DNA from: Gemmatimonadota bacterium
GTDB lineage: Bacteria; Gemmatimonadota; Gemmatimonadetes; Longimicrobiales; Longimicrobiaceae
NCBI GenBank assembly: GCA_031260285.1
Contig: JAIRKD010000026.1
Coordinates: forward strand, 1-44,692
Length of the DNA stretch: 44,692 bases
Reading direction: 5' to 3'
Of the stretch, positions 25,342-33,276 are shown one piece after another. How positions within the stretch are numbered: the first letter of the stretch is position 1; every line of letters begins with the position of its first letter. The notes beneath the pieces were generated by a model. It was not told where the DNA came from, did not search any database, and saw only the letters and a program-made list of their open reading frames with translations. The position numbers were made by a program, and so were the translations under genes.

Positions 25342-25500
25342 CAAAACCGGATTATCCGAGGTGGAGAAGTAGTCGAACACAAGATTGAAATGATATCGGC
25401 CAGTTACCCCGCGGTCCATGTCGATGAATACGGAATCATGCCCAACCATATGATCATCGTGATTGACAACACAACCGGTAGGGGCGACCCGCGGTCGCCC
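25342..25500 (+). pseudogene. Remnant of a REP-associated (IS200-like, Y1) transposase
   Basis: One frame reads RIIRGGEVVEHKIEMISASY then PAVHVDEYGIMPNHMIIVID. This matches the N-terminal core of RAYT/TnpA-REP proteins ('G.vve..i..i...yp.v.ldey.vMPNHvHlii'). The HUH metal motif, normally NHVHL, reads NHMII here, so the second histidine is lost. The frame then runs into palindrome copy 4 and the repeats (DNTTGRGDPRSP). Nothing of the catalytic tyrosine part is present and no start codon is preserved, so this is a decayed fragment. It lies inside the palindromes it may once have mobilised. Confidence 0.65.
25478..25500 (-). repeat. REP-like palindrome, copy 4
   Basis: GTAGGGGCGACC-CGC-GGTCGCCC, within the transposase remnant just after the MPNH motif region; same orientation as copy 3. 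Confidence 0.85.
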
Positions 25501-25544
25501 ATCTGTGGTCACCCGTTGAACCCATTGGGCCCATTGAGCCATGC

Positions 25545-25568
25545 GGGCGACCACAGGTCGCCCCTACG
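25545..25568 (+). repeat. REP-like palindrome, copy 5
   Basis: GGGCGACC-ACA-GGTCGCCC followed by CTACG, 45 bases after copy 4 in opposite orientation, giving a second doublet. It lies 39 bases beyond the 3' end of pntB, so it may also act as an RNA hairpin at the end of the pnt transcript. Confidence 0.85.
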
Positions 25569-25606
25569 GTGCCCCGGGTTATCAAACAGGCGCCCCCGAA
25601 CCTCCC

Positions 25607-27028
25607 CTACTCCACCGCCTTCACCATGTCCTCAACGACCTTCTTGGCGTCACCGAACACCATCATCGTCTTGTCCATGTAGAAGAGATCGTTGTCCAGC
25701 CCGGCATAGCCCGCCGCCATACTCCGCTTGTTCACAATCACCGTCCGGGCCTTGTACGCATCCAGAATCGGCATCCCGTAGATCGGGCTGCCCTTCTGCA
25801 GGGCGGCGGGGTTCACTACATCGTTCGCGCCGAGGACAATCGCCACATCCGCCTGCGGGAAATCAGCGTTGACCTCGTCCATCTCGAACACCTGATCGTA
25901 GGGCACCTCCGCCTCCGCCAGCAGCACGTTCATATGCCCTGGCATCCGGCCCGCAACGGGATGGATCGCGTACTTCACGTTCACACCCTTCCCGGTCAGC
26001 TTCAGCGCCAGCTCCTTCACCGCATGCTGGGCACGCGCCACGGCCAGTCCGTACCCGGGCACAATGATCACCGTCTCCGCGTTCCCGAGGACAAACGCCG
26101 CGTCGTCCGCGCTGCCGCTCCGCACCGAACGCTGCACCCCGTCACCCGAAGCAGCCGCGCTCGCTTCCCCGCCGAAGCCGCCCAGGATCACGCTGAAGAA
26201 CGAGCGGTTCATCGCCTTGCACATGATATAGCTCAGGATCGCGCCCGAGCTGCCTACCAGCGAACCCGCGATGATCAGCAGCGGGTTGTGCAGCGAGAAC
26301 CCGATCCCCGCGGCAGCCCAGCCCGAGTAGCTGTTGAGCATGGAGACCACCACCGGCATGTCTCCCCCCCCGATCGGGATGATCAGGAGGACACCCAGCA
26401 CAAACGCCAACGCCAGCATCCCGAGGAAGGCGGGCCAGCTCTGGCTGACCACAAACATGCCGCCCAGCCCGAGCAGGAGCAGGCCGAACACCAGGTTAAG
26501 CCCGTGCTGCCCCCGGAAGGAGACAGGTGCGCCCTGGAAGAGCCGGAACTTGTACTTGCCGGAAAGCTTCCCGAAAGCGATCACCGAACCGCTGAAGGTG
26601 ATTGCGCCGATCGCCGCGCCCAGGAAGAGCTCCAGCCGGTTCCCCGGGGGGATGAGCTCCCCGCGCGCCGCGATCTCAAAGGCGTGCGGCTCAGCCACGG
26701 CCGCGATGGCGATGAACACCGCCGCGAGACCGATCATGCTGTGCATGAAGGCCACCAGCTCCGGCATCCGGGTCATCTCGACGCGTTTCGCCATGATGGC
26801 CCCCGCGCCCCCGCCGATCACCATCCCGAGCAGAACCCAGCCCAGGCCGGTGATGGAACCCGCAAGCGAGACAATCAGCGCCGCTGTTGTGACCACGGCG
26901 ATCGTCATCCCCGCCACCCCGAAGGCGTTCCCGCGCAGCGAAGTGGTAGGATGGCTCAGCCCCTTCAGCGACTGGATGAAGCAGACGCTGGCGATCAGAT
27001 ACAGCAGAACCACAAGGTCCATGCTCAT
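25607..27028 (-). CDS. pntB: NAD(P) transhydrogenase subunit beta
   Basis: A 473-residue integral membrane protein that carries the NADP(H)-binding domain III of proton-translocating transhydrogenase. The N-terminal two thirds are hydrophobic helices (VVLLYLIASVCFIQSLKGLS, AVVTTAALIVSLAGSITGLG). The C-terminal domain III includes VIIVPGYGLAVARAQHAVKE (the dinucleotide GYGxAV region), HPVAGRMPGHMNVLLAEAEV, VNPAALQKGSPIYGMPI and IVNKRSMAAGYAGLDNDLFY. The enzyme uses the proton gradient to reduce NADP with NADH. It begins within a four-base ATGA overlap with pntAB, so translation is probably coupled. It is the last gene of the pnt operon. Confidence 0.97.
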   Translation of the reverse strand: MSMDLVVLLYLIASVCFIQSLKGLSHPTTSLRGNAFGVAGMTIAVVTTAALIVSLAGSITGLGWVLLGMVIGGGAGAIMAKRVEMTRMPELVAFMHSMIGLAAVFIAIAAVAEPHAFEIAARGELIPPGNRLELFLGAAIGAITFSGSVIAFGKLSGKYKFRLFQGAPVSFRGQHGLNLVFGLLLLGLGGMFVVSQSWPAFLGMLALAFVLGVLLIIPIGGGDMPVVVSMLNSYSGWAAAGIGFSLHNPLLIIAGSLVGSSGAILSYIMCKAMNRSFFSVILGGFGGEASAAASGDGVQRSVRSGSADDAAFVLGNAETVIIVPGYGLAVARAQHAVKELALKLTGKGVNVKYAIHPVAGRMPGHMNVLLAEAEVPYDQVFEMDEVNADFPQADVAIVLGANDVVNPAALQKGSPIYGMPILDAYKARTVIVNKRSMAAGYAGLDNDLFYMDKTMMVFGDAKKVVEDMVKAVE

Positions 27029-27348
27029 GAGTGAACCGTCACCTTGTCGTCCTTTTCCTTCCGGTCACGCTTCCTGAACATCTCCAGCATCCGGCGGGTG
27101 ACCAGGAAGCCGCCGAAGACGTTGACCGCGGCCAGCGCCACAGCGAGCACACCCATCGTCCGGCCCAGCACCGTCTCAGTGAGAGCGGCTGCGAGCATCG
27201 CGCCGATGATGACAATCGCGGAGATCGCGTTGGTCACAGCCATGAGCGGCGTATGCAGCGCCGGTGTGACGTTCCAGACCACATGGTACCCCACGTAGAT
27301 CGCGAGTACGAAGATGGTCAGGTTGATAAGGGTTGGTGAAACGTCCAT
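27025..27348 (-). CDS. pntAB: NAD(P) transhydrogenase subunit alpha part 2
   Basis: A 107-residue membrane protein with three predicted helices (INLTIFVLAIYVGYHVVWNV, AIVIIGAMLAAALTETVLG, GVLAVALAAVNVFGGFLVTR) and a basic C-terminus, MFRKRDRKEK. It corresponds to the membrane half of E. coli PntA, separate here as in many bacteria with a split alpha subunit. The central motif HTPLMAVTNAISAIV is highly conserved in the family. Its ATG follows directly after the pntAA stop (TAAATG), and it overlaps pntB by four bases, showing a tight operon. Confidence 0.96.
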   Translation of the reverse strand: MDVSPTLINLTIFVLAIYVGYHVVWNVTPALHTPLMAVTNAISAIVIIGAMLAAALTETVLGRTMGVLAVALAAVNVFGGFLVTRRMLEMFRKRDRKEKDDKVTVHS

Positions 27349-28470
27349 TTATCTCCGGGTGACCTCCCCCTCGCGGGCAACCAGGCACGTGGCCACGATG
27401 TCGTCCTCCAGGTCCAGGTGGAACTCACCTTCCGGGGTGAGGATAAGCTTGAGAAAATCGAGCACGTTCCGCGCATAGAGCGCGGAGGCGTCAGTCGCGA
27501 CCATCGCGGGCAGGTTGGTTTCGCCGAAGATGGTCACGCCGTTCCGCCGGGTAGTGCAGCCGGGCTCGGTGCAGGCGCAGTTTCCACCCCGCTCCGCCGC
27601 GAGGTCCACAATCACGGAGCCGGGCTTCATGCTCTCCACCATCTCTCCGGTGACAAGCACCGGCGCCGGCCGGCCGGGGATCAGGGCGGTGGTGATCACC
27701 ACATCCGCCTGGGCCACCCGCTTTGCGACCTCCACCTTCTGCCGGTCCAGCCAGCTCTGCGGCATCGGGCGGGCGTAGCCTCCCACGCCCTCAGCGGCTT
27801 CCTTCTCCTCCGGCGTGAGGCAGGGCACGTCGATGAACTTCGCGCCAAGTGACTCCACCTGCTCCTTCACACTCGGCCGCACATCACTGGCTTCGATCAC
27901 CGCACCCAGCCGCTTCGCCGTTGCGATCGCCTGCAGCCCTGCAACACCCACTCCCAGCACCACAACCCGCGCGGCCTTCACAGTCCCCGCGGCGGTCATG
28001 AGCATCGGGAAGAAGCGCTGATACAGGTTGGCCGCGATCATGACCGCCTTGTAACCCGCAACGTTGGCCTGGGAGGAAAGCACGTCCATGCTCTGCGCCC
28101 GGGTGGTACGGGGCGCGGCCTCCAGCGCAAAAGCGGTGAGCCCGGCGCCAGCCAGCCGCTGGAGCCCTTCCGCGTCAAAGGGGTTGAGCATCCCGACCAG
28201 CGCGCCGCCCCGCTTCAGAAGCGCAAGCTCATCTCCGGCGGGCGGCCGGACCTTGAGCACCAGATCACATCCAAAAGCACCCGGAGCATCCGTGATCTCC
28301 GCACCCGCTTCCACGTACGCGGCGTCGGGGAAACTCGCGGCCAGCCCTGCCCCCGCCTGTACCTGCGCGATCAGCCCCCGGGCCTTCAGTTTTTTCGCGG
28401 TTTCCGGTGTAACGGCAACACGGGTCTCACCCGCAACCGTCTCCGCGGGTACACCTATGCGTATGGGCAT
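27349..28470 (-). CDS. pntAA: NAD(P) transhydrogenase subunit alpha part 1
   Basis: A 373-residue soluble, NAD(H)-binding domain I protein. Family landmarks are IRIGVPAETVAGETRVAVTP at the start, RAQSMDVLSSQANVAGYKAV, the dinucleotide fold VVVLGVGVAGLQAIATAKRL, EASDVRP and IVDLAAERGGNCACTEPG. It resembles alanine dehydrogenase in fold and would hand hydride to the PntB domain across the membrane complex. The ATG at 28470 is immediately preceded by GCGAGGAG, an unusually short spacing for the ribosome-binding site, but no later start keeps the first strand. It is the first gene of the pnt operon; the promoter is presumably in the 300 bases between it and the mreB end. Confidence 0.97.
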   Translation of the reverse strand: MPIRIGVPAETVAGETRVAVTPETAKKLKARGLIAQVQAGAGLAASFPDAAYVEAGAEITDAPGAFGCDLVLKVRPPAGDELALLKRGGALVGMLNPFDAEGLQRLAGAGLTAFALEAAPRTTRAQSMDVLSSQANVAGYKAVMIAANLYQRFFPMLMTAAGTVKAARVVVLGVGVAGLQAIATAKRLGAVIEASDVRPSVKEQVESLGAKFIDVPCLTPEEKEAAEGVGGYARPMPQSWLDRQKVEVAKRVAQADVVITTALIPGRPAPVLVTGEMVESMKPGSVIVDLAAERGGNCACTEPGCTTRRNGVTIFGETNLPAMVATDASALYARNVLDFLKLILTPEGEFHLDLEDDIVATCLVAREGEVTRR

Positions 28471-28629
28471 CTCCTCGCTGTCCCCCGGTTCTTCCCTGGT
28501 TTGTTTACCCGGGCCACCCGGCCCGTCTTCGGGATCCCCCCGAACGTTTCTGCAAGGGATGCAGATTCTGTATCCCGAAGCCCTTCAGTGGTGGCAAGTT
28601 ACCGCCATCCGGAGAAAATACAAAAGACA

Positions 28630-28665
28630 ACCGCGAGCGCGAATCCCCCTCTTCGCACTCGCGGT
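28630..28665 (-). terminator. Intrinsic terminator of mreB
   Basis: Arms ACCGCGAGCGCGAA (28630-28643) and TTCGCACTCGCGGT (28652-28665) pair over 13 of 14 positions. On the minus strand the hairpin is followed by TTGTCTTTTGTATTTTC, a T-rich tract. It lies about 100 bases after the mreB stop. Confidence 0.8.
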
Positions 28666-28768
28666 CGCTGTTTCGCGCTCCGACTGTCCTCCGACAGTGC
28701 CCGGATCTGCCTCGATCGTCCTCCGGACCGCGTCCTGCCGGTCAGTCAGCCGCTCCGTTACAACCGGT

Positions 28769-29767
28769 TCAGTCGGTCACCACACCACGGTAGAGCGACC
28801 AGTCTTCCAGCACGAACCCCGCTCCCCGGACGACGCAGGTCAGCGGTTCCTCATCGATATGGATCGGCAGACCGGTCTCGCGGGAGAGGAGTACATCCAG
28901 CCCGCGAAGGCGGGCTCCGCCGCCGGTCATCACGATGCCCTCGTCCACAATATCGGAGGCAAGCTCCGGCGGGGTGACTTCCAGCGCGCGGCGGACAGCG
29001 CCGACAATCGCCTGAAGCGACTCCTGGAACGCCTCGCGCAGCTCGTCCGCGTGAATCTCGATGGTCTTCGGGATTCCGCTCACCAGATCGCGACCCTTCA
29101 CATGCATCCAGCGGTCTTCCCCGTCCGCCACCGCGCTGCCGATCTGGATCTTGAGCGCTTCCGCCGTGGCCTCACCGATCAGGAGGTTATGGGCCTTCCG
29201 GGCAAACGCCACAATTGCCGCGTCGAGCTCATCACCCGCGATACGGATGGAGGCGTCCGCGACAATTCCGGAGAGCGCGATCACCCCGATCTCCGTGGTG
29301 CCACCCCCGACGTTGACTACCATATTCCCGCGCGGTGTGGTCACCGGAAGCCCCACCCCGATCGCCGCGGCCATCGGTTCCGAGATCAGCCAGGCTTCCT
29401 TGGCGCCAGCCGCCATCGTCGCTGACCGCACCGCCCGGCGTTCGATCTCCGTAATCCCGGAAGGCACGCCAACCACCACCCGCGGACGCTTCCTGAAAAG
29501 CCCCTTCGGGAGAATAGACTGGAGGAAGTGCCTGAGCATCAGCTCAGCGAGATCCACATCCGCGATGACCCCGTCGCGAAGCGGACGGATCGCAACGGTG
29601 TTATCCGGCGTACGGCCGAGCATCCGCTTGGCTTCATGCCCGATAGCCCGAAGCTGCCGGGTTGTTCGATCCAGCGCGACTACGGACGGTTCGTTGAGAA
29701 CAATCCCCTCGCCACGAACCTGGATCAGGGTGTTCGCCGTACCGAGGTCGATGGCGATATCTGACAC
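28769..29767 (-). CDS. mreB: Rod shape-determining protein MreB
   Basis: A 332-residue actin-like ATPase that organises elongation-mode peptidoglycan synthesis along the inner membrane. Nucleotide-binding signatures are DIAIDLGTANTLIQVRGEGI (phosphate 1), VVVGVPSGITEIERRAV, ISEPMAAAIGVGLPV, VNVGGGTTEIGVI (phosphate 2) and IVMTGGGARLRGLDVL. The start is uncertain: a GTG at 29767 gives a very short N-terminus as in Mbl, while a TTG at 29794 adds nine residues (MCLFPGNQI). A TTGACA hexamer at 29803-29808 on the coding strand would favour the GTG start. No mreC, mreD or rodA follows; the gene stands alone and ends at an intrinsic terminator. The closest paralogue type (MreB or Mbl) cannot be decided. 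Confidence 0.93.
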   Translation of the reverse strand: MSDIAIDLGTANTLIQVRGEGIVLNEPSVVALDRTTRQLRAIGHEAKRMLGRTPDNTVAIRPLRDGVIADVDLAELMLRHFLQSILPKGLFRKRPRVVVGVPSGITEIERRAVRSATMAAGAKEAWLISEPMAAAIGVGLPVTTPRGNMVVNVGGGTTEIGVIALSGIVADASIRIAGDELDAAIVAFARKAHNLLIGEATAEALKIQIGSAVADGEDRWMHVKGRDLVSGIPKTIEIHADELREAFQESLQAIVGAVRRALEVTPPELASDIVDEGIVMTGGGARLRGLDVLLSRETGLPIHIDEEPLTCVVRGAGFVLEDWSLYRGVVTD

Positions 29768-30013
29768 AATCTGATTCCCGGGAAATAAACACAAAAACGG
29801 GTTGTCAACCTAATAAACGAGTGCCTCCGGCGACAGGATGGACCCATCTTCCATTGTCAGAAGGGCTGTATCCGACCACTGATGATGATCATCATCCCGG
29901 GGGGCCGTCATGGGGGCCGCCAGCAGCCCGCCAGCAGGCTGGAAGCAGGTGATCTCTGCCCCCGATGAACGCCCGGGCCGTCAGCAGCTCGCCATCAAGG
30001 GGACCCACCGCCT

Positions 30014-30619
30014 TCAGCCCATCATCAACAGAACCGGGGGAAGGACCCGGAGAACAACACCCCCGGCAAGGGTGGTCCGCAGGTTGTCATCCAGGGGAAG
30101 GGGAAGGAATTCAGCGAGCGACGCGGTCAGTGCCCCGGCCAGCGCGGCGGGAAGAATGATCCCCGGAATCAGGAGTCCGGCAAGGCAGTTGATGAGAAGC
30201 CCCCCGGCAAACCCCTGCCAGCTCTTCCGCCCCGGAGCCGACCGGCCCCACCGGCGGCCGGTGAAGGTGGCGGCCGGGTCACCGAGTCCACCGTAGAGCA
30301 TCGCCGTCAATGCCACCGGCCGGGGGAAGAACAGGACGGCGAGGAAATACGAAACCGAGAGCCAGGTAGCCCCGCAGATCCGATCGCGTTCCGCCGGCTT
30401 GAGCAGCGGACCCGCAAGGGAGAGGAACCGCGCCCGCCCCCAGCCCACGCGGCGGACAAGCTCCACCAGCCCCGCGCAGAGCACAGCCACTCCCAGCGCC
30501 AGAACCGCAACGGGCTTCGGAAGAAGCGCAACCAGCGTGATCGCCACCAGCGACGCCCCGATGTGGATGACGCGACGGACATCCACCCGCGCGGATCGGG
30601 AAGCGGGGAACGCCGTCAT
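30014..30619 (-). CDS. Diacylglycerol/polyprenol kinase family protein (SEC59/DGK1/VTE5-type)
   Basis: A 201-residue membrane protein with about five to six predicted helices. The family signature is the CDP/CTP-binding segment GDPAATFTGRRWGR followed by KSWQGFAGGLLINCLAG, as in dolichol kinase, phytol kinase and DGK1-type CTP-dependent lipid kinases and the related phosphatidate cytidylyltransferases. It would phosphorylate a lipid alcohol at the inner membrane, but which lipid cannot be told. The N-terminus (RRVIHIGASLVAI) is also family-like. It starts 50 bases after the Slt stop on the same strand, so they are probably cotranscribed. A role in lipid-carrier metabolism of the cell wall is an inference from that neighbour. 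Confidence 0.82.
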   Translation of the reverse strand: MTAFPASRSARVDVRRVIHIGASLVAITLVALLPKPVAVLALGVAVLCAGLVELVRRVGWGRARFLSLAGPLLKPAERDRICGATWLSVSYFLAVLFFPRPVALTAMLYGGLGDPAATFTGRRWGRSAPGRKSWQGFAGGLLINCLAGLLIPGIILPAALAGALTASLAEFLPLPLDDNLRTTLAGGVVLRVLPPVLLMMG

Positions 30620-30669
30620 CTCACCACCCTCATGCCTGGCAGGCTCCCGGAGTTCAATGCCCCGCGTTC

Positions 30670-33090
30670 TCAGCGGAGGTCTCCCGCGGGAGCTGCATCC
30701 CCATACAGACCCCGGTAGATCTCGATATTCCGGGTGAGGATCTTCACATAGTCCCGGGTCTCCCGGTAGGGAATGCGCTCGGTGAAAAGCTCCGGGTCGC
30801 TGTACTCAACAAACCTCTTCCAGGCTTCCACCCGGTGCGGTCCGGCGTTGTAGGCGGAAAAGACGGACGGGAAAGATCCCCCGTAGCTCCGCATCTGGTC
30901 TGCGAGATAGAGGATACCCAGATACGTGTTGATCTCCGGCTCGAAGAGCAGATCCGCATTCCAGCCGCTGATGCCCGCTCCGCGAGCAAGGGTGGCGCCG
31001 GTTGCGGGCATCACCTGCATCAGGCCACGCGCGCCGACCGGCGAACTGATCCGGGGTGTGAACTGCGACTCCTGCCGGGCGAGCCCTGCCACAACAAACG
31101 GATCAAGACCCCGCTCCCGAGCCTCTGCCTCGATCATCTCCCGGAAGGGGAAGGGATACAGGATCCGCAGAAGGCGGGTATTCATCTTCTCCCCGTTCCG
31201 CTGCATCCGCTGACCGATCGCGATCCCGCGGATCGAGTAGCCCCGCTCGTTGAGGGCCTCCGCAAGCGCGTAGTCAACAGCCTCTCCGGTGGCGGGAGTA
31301 TCGTCGGCGAGACGGAGCGCCTCAGCCTCAGCCTCCTGATAAAGACCCGCTTCGCGCAGGAGATCGACCGTACGCACCCGCTCCGCAACTGCCAGGATGG
31401 TGGCGGAATCAGGGGCTGGCCCGGCAGGCATCTCCACCGGCCACCAGGCCTGCTGCATCCGCGGGGCGGCCATCACCGCATAGTATGAGAGCGGATCCCG
31501 TCTGCGAACCTCTTCAAACCGGTCCCGTGCCTTCTCCTGATCGCCGGCGGCCTCGTACGCCCGGCCCGCCCAGTAGGTCGACTGCAGCCAGTACGATCCT
31601 TCGGGATGAGCCTGCCGGTAGCCTTCCCAGATCTCCGCCGCACCGGCGTAGTCACCTGCCAGCCAGCGCAGCCCCGCAAGCCGCATTCTCGACAGGCCAC
31701 CCCGATCGGTGCCGGGGAATTCGTTCGCCACCCGCCGGTACCCCGCCATGGCGGCCGCTTCGTTGCCGGCATCATGGTTCAGATCCGCAACAAGGAAGAG
31801 TCCCTCCGCACCTTCCGCTGACCCGGGAAACCGGGTTGCTAGTTCGTCAAAGGTCCGGGTAGCAGCGGCGTTGTCACCCCGCCGGTTCTGCGCCCGACCG
31901 ACGTAGAGCATCGCCTCCCGCGCCACCGCGGGAGAGGCGCTGTAGAGCTTTTTCAGCTCCGTCTCGGCGGCTGCATTGTTGCCCGCATCATAAAGGCTCC
32001 GGCCAAGCCTCAGCTGAACCGCATCACGCTCCGCGGCGGTGACTCCGGAGGCTTCAGCAAGCCAGGCCCGGTACCCGGCAACCGCACGGTCATAGTTGCC
32101 ATGCCGCCGGTAGACATCCGCAATCGCAAGACGGTCTGCTGCTGTCAGACCCCGGAGGTTGCTCACCAGATTGGCCGCTTCCCGCGCGGAAGTGCTTTCC
32201 GGGGAGCCGCTGATCGCGGCGAGAAATTCCGTCCGGGCGCCTGTCTCATCCCCCGCCCCGAGCTTCAGCCGGCCAAGCGCCAGAGAAAGTGCGGCGCGCT
32301 GGGCTGGTGTGCCGCCCCGGGAACGGGCTGCGGTCGCCAGGCGGATCGCGCCAGCGGTGTCGTGAGCCTCTGCGTAGGCCTTCACAATCGCCAGATTCCC
32401 CCGGTGCGCGAGGCTGCCGGCTGGAAGCGAAACAATCGCCCGCCGGACGCCCGCTGTGTCACCCGCGGCGGCAAGCGCTTCCGCGGCCAGTACATCAATC
32501 CGGGGAGCAGCATAGGGAGCCTGCCGCTGAACACCCTCCAGCAGAGCGGCGCCGCTCTCCACCTCTCCCTTCGCCAGGAGAATCAGGGCGCGCCGGAGCC
32601 CGGCGATCGCGGCGCGGTCGGGCTCCCGGCCCGCGGAAAGCGTCAGATAGCGCTCGTAGGCGGAAAGGGCATCCTCCCTCCGTCCCGTCTCCTCCAGACC
32701 CCGGGCGAGCCAGAACCAGCCTTCCCCACCCCGCTCCTGGTCCAGCCAGGGCTGACCTTCCAGATACCGCACCACCTCTGACCACCCACCCCACCCGGCT
32801 TCTGCCCGCGCCGCGAGGAAGAGCTCATCGGGTGATGGCCGGGGGGTACGCTGAAGGTATTCAGCAAGCGCGCGGGAAGCCCGCCACCAGCGGCCGGAAT
32901 CGAGGTACGCGACAATATCCGGCGGCAGATTGCTGACGGGCAGGGAGTCCGAGGCGGATGTGATCCCCGGAGTGGGGATATCGCTGTCCGCCACCAGCGG
33001 GGTCTTCTCCCGGCCACATCCGGCACCGGATACCAGGAGCACTGCCAGTGCGGCGCGCGCCAGTCTACGCAGATCAGCTCCGGACCTCAT
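30670..33090 (-). CDS. Soluble lytic transglycosylase (Slt-type) with TPR-like repeats, lipoprotein
   Basis: An 806-residue protein. Its lipoprotein signal (MRSGADLRRLARAALAVLLV, ending SGAGC) predicts membrane attachment, unlike the soluble E. coli Slt70. A long alpha-helical superhelix of TPR-like repeats fills about 60-600 (WFWLARGLEETGRREDALSA, RLGRSLYDAGNNAAAETE, LFLVADLNHDAGNEAAAMAG). The C-terminal catalytic domain begins near 650 with GLARQESQFTPR (catalytic Glu674), GARGLMQVMPATG and FSAYNAGPHRVEAW. It would process glycan strands in the periplasm. The ATG at 33090 is preceded by GGAG at five bases; other in-frame starts at 33093 and 33120 have worse spacing. The downstream lipid kinase gene is likely cotranscribed. 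Confidence 0.93.
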   Translation of the reverse strand: MRSGADLRRLARAALAVLLVSGAGCGREKTPLVADSDIPTPGITSASDSLPVSNLPPDIVAYLDSGRWWRASRALAEYLQRTPRPSPDELFLAARAEAGWGGWSEVVRYLEGQPWLDQERGGEGWFWLARGLEETGRREDALSAYERYLTLSAGREPDRAAIAGLRRALILLAKGEVESGAALLEGVQRQAPYAAPRIDVLAAEALAAAGDTAGVRRAIVSLPAGSLAHRGNLAIVKAYAEAHDTAGAIRLATAARSRGGTPAQRAALSLALGRLKLGAGDETGARTEFLAAISGSPESTSAREAANLVSNLRGLTAADRLAIADVYRRHGNYDRAVAGYRAWLAEASGVTAAERDAVQLRLGRSLYDAGNNAAAETELKKLYSASPAVAREAMLYVGRAQNRRGDNAAATRTFDELATRFPGSAEGAEGLFLVADLNHDAGNEAAAMAGYRRVANEFPGTDRGGLSRMRLAGLRWLAGDYAGAAEIWEGYRQAHPEGSYWLQSTYWAGRAYEAAGDQEKARDRFEEVRRRDPLSYYAVMAAPRMQQAWWPVEMPAGPAPDSATILAVAERVRTVDLLREAGLYQEAEAEALRLADDTPATGEAVDYALAEALNERGYSIRGIAIGQRMQRNGEKMNTRLLRILYPFPFREMIEAEARERGLDPFVVAGLARQESQFTPRISSPVGARGLMQVMPATGATLARGAGISGWNADLLFEPEINTYLGILYLADQMRSYGGSFPSVFSAYNAGPHRVEAWKRFVEYSDPELFTERIPYRETRDYVKILTRNIEIYRGLYGDAAPAGDLR

Positions 33091-33218
33091 CATCTCTCCG
33101 GGGTCGCGGTCCATATTCATTCCGGGAAAACACGGTTATTCACGGGCCCGCCCGATCGGATTCTCCACATAACCGACACGCCATTGCGCATTATGGGCAT
33201 TCCGGCTTCAAAATGCGA

Positions 33219-33254
33219 AGAGCGGGCCACCCGACCGGAAGGGTGACCCGCTCT
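33219..33254 (-). terminator. Terminator of the peptide-transport operon
   Basis: Arms AGAGCGGGCCACCC (33219-33232) and GGGTGACCCGCTCT (33241-33254) pair over 13 of 14 positions around an 8-base loop. It is 23 bases beyond the stop of the last ATPase gene. On the minus strand it is followed by TCGCATTTTG, a short T run. Confidence 0.75.
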
Positions 33255-33276
33255 CATTCCCATGGAATGCAACCGG

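Larger units (their letters stand above)
24825..25606. other. Intergenic repeat island with REP-like palindromes and transposase remnant
   Basis: About 780 bases between the MltD-like gene and pntB. It contains five copies of a roughly 23-bp palindrome, a 9-bp tandem array, and a fragment of a REP-associated tyrosine transposase between palindromes 3 and 4. Its first 160 bases and the stretch 25010-25170 hold nothing I can name. The upstream promoter of the MltD-like gene should be in the first part. Confidence 0.75.

Noticed and set aside
25240-25540. CRISPR-like array
   Set aside because: Units of 7-9 bp with no spacers between them; a simple tandem array, not repeats separated by unique spacers, and no cas genes nearby.
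25541-27034. 497-residue plus-strand open frame
   Set aside because: Antisense of pntB in a G+C-rich gene; rich in His, Arg, Asp and Gln, as such shadows usually are.
28064-29425. 453-residue plus-strand open frame
   Set aside because: Runs antisense over pntAA and mreB, two well-identified genes, across the intergenic gap.
29770-29808. Promoter with TTGACA upstream of mreB
   Set aside because: A good -35 hexamer is present at 29803-29808 on the minus strand, but no acceptable -10 hexamer lies at 16-18 bases' spacing, so it is mentioned only as evidence on the start codon.
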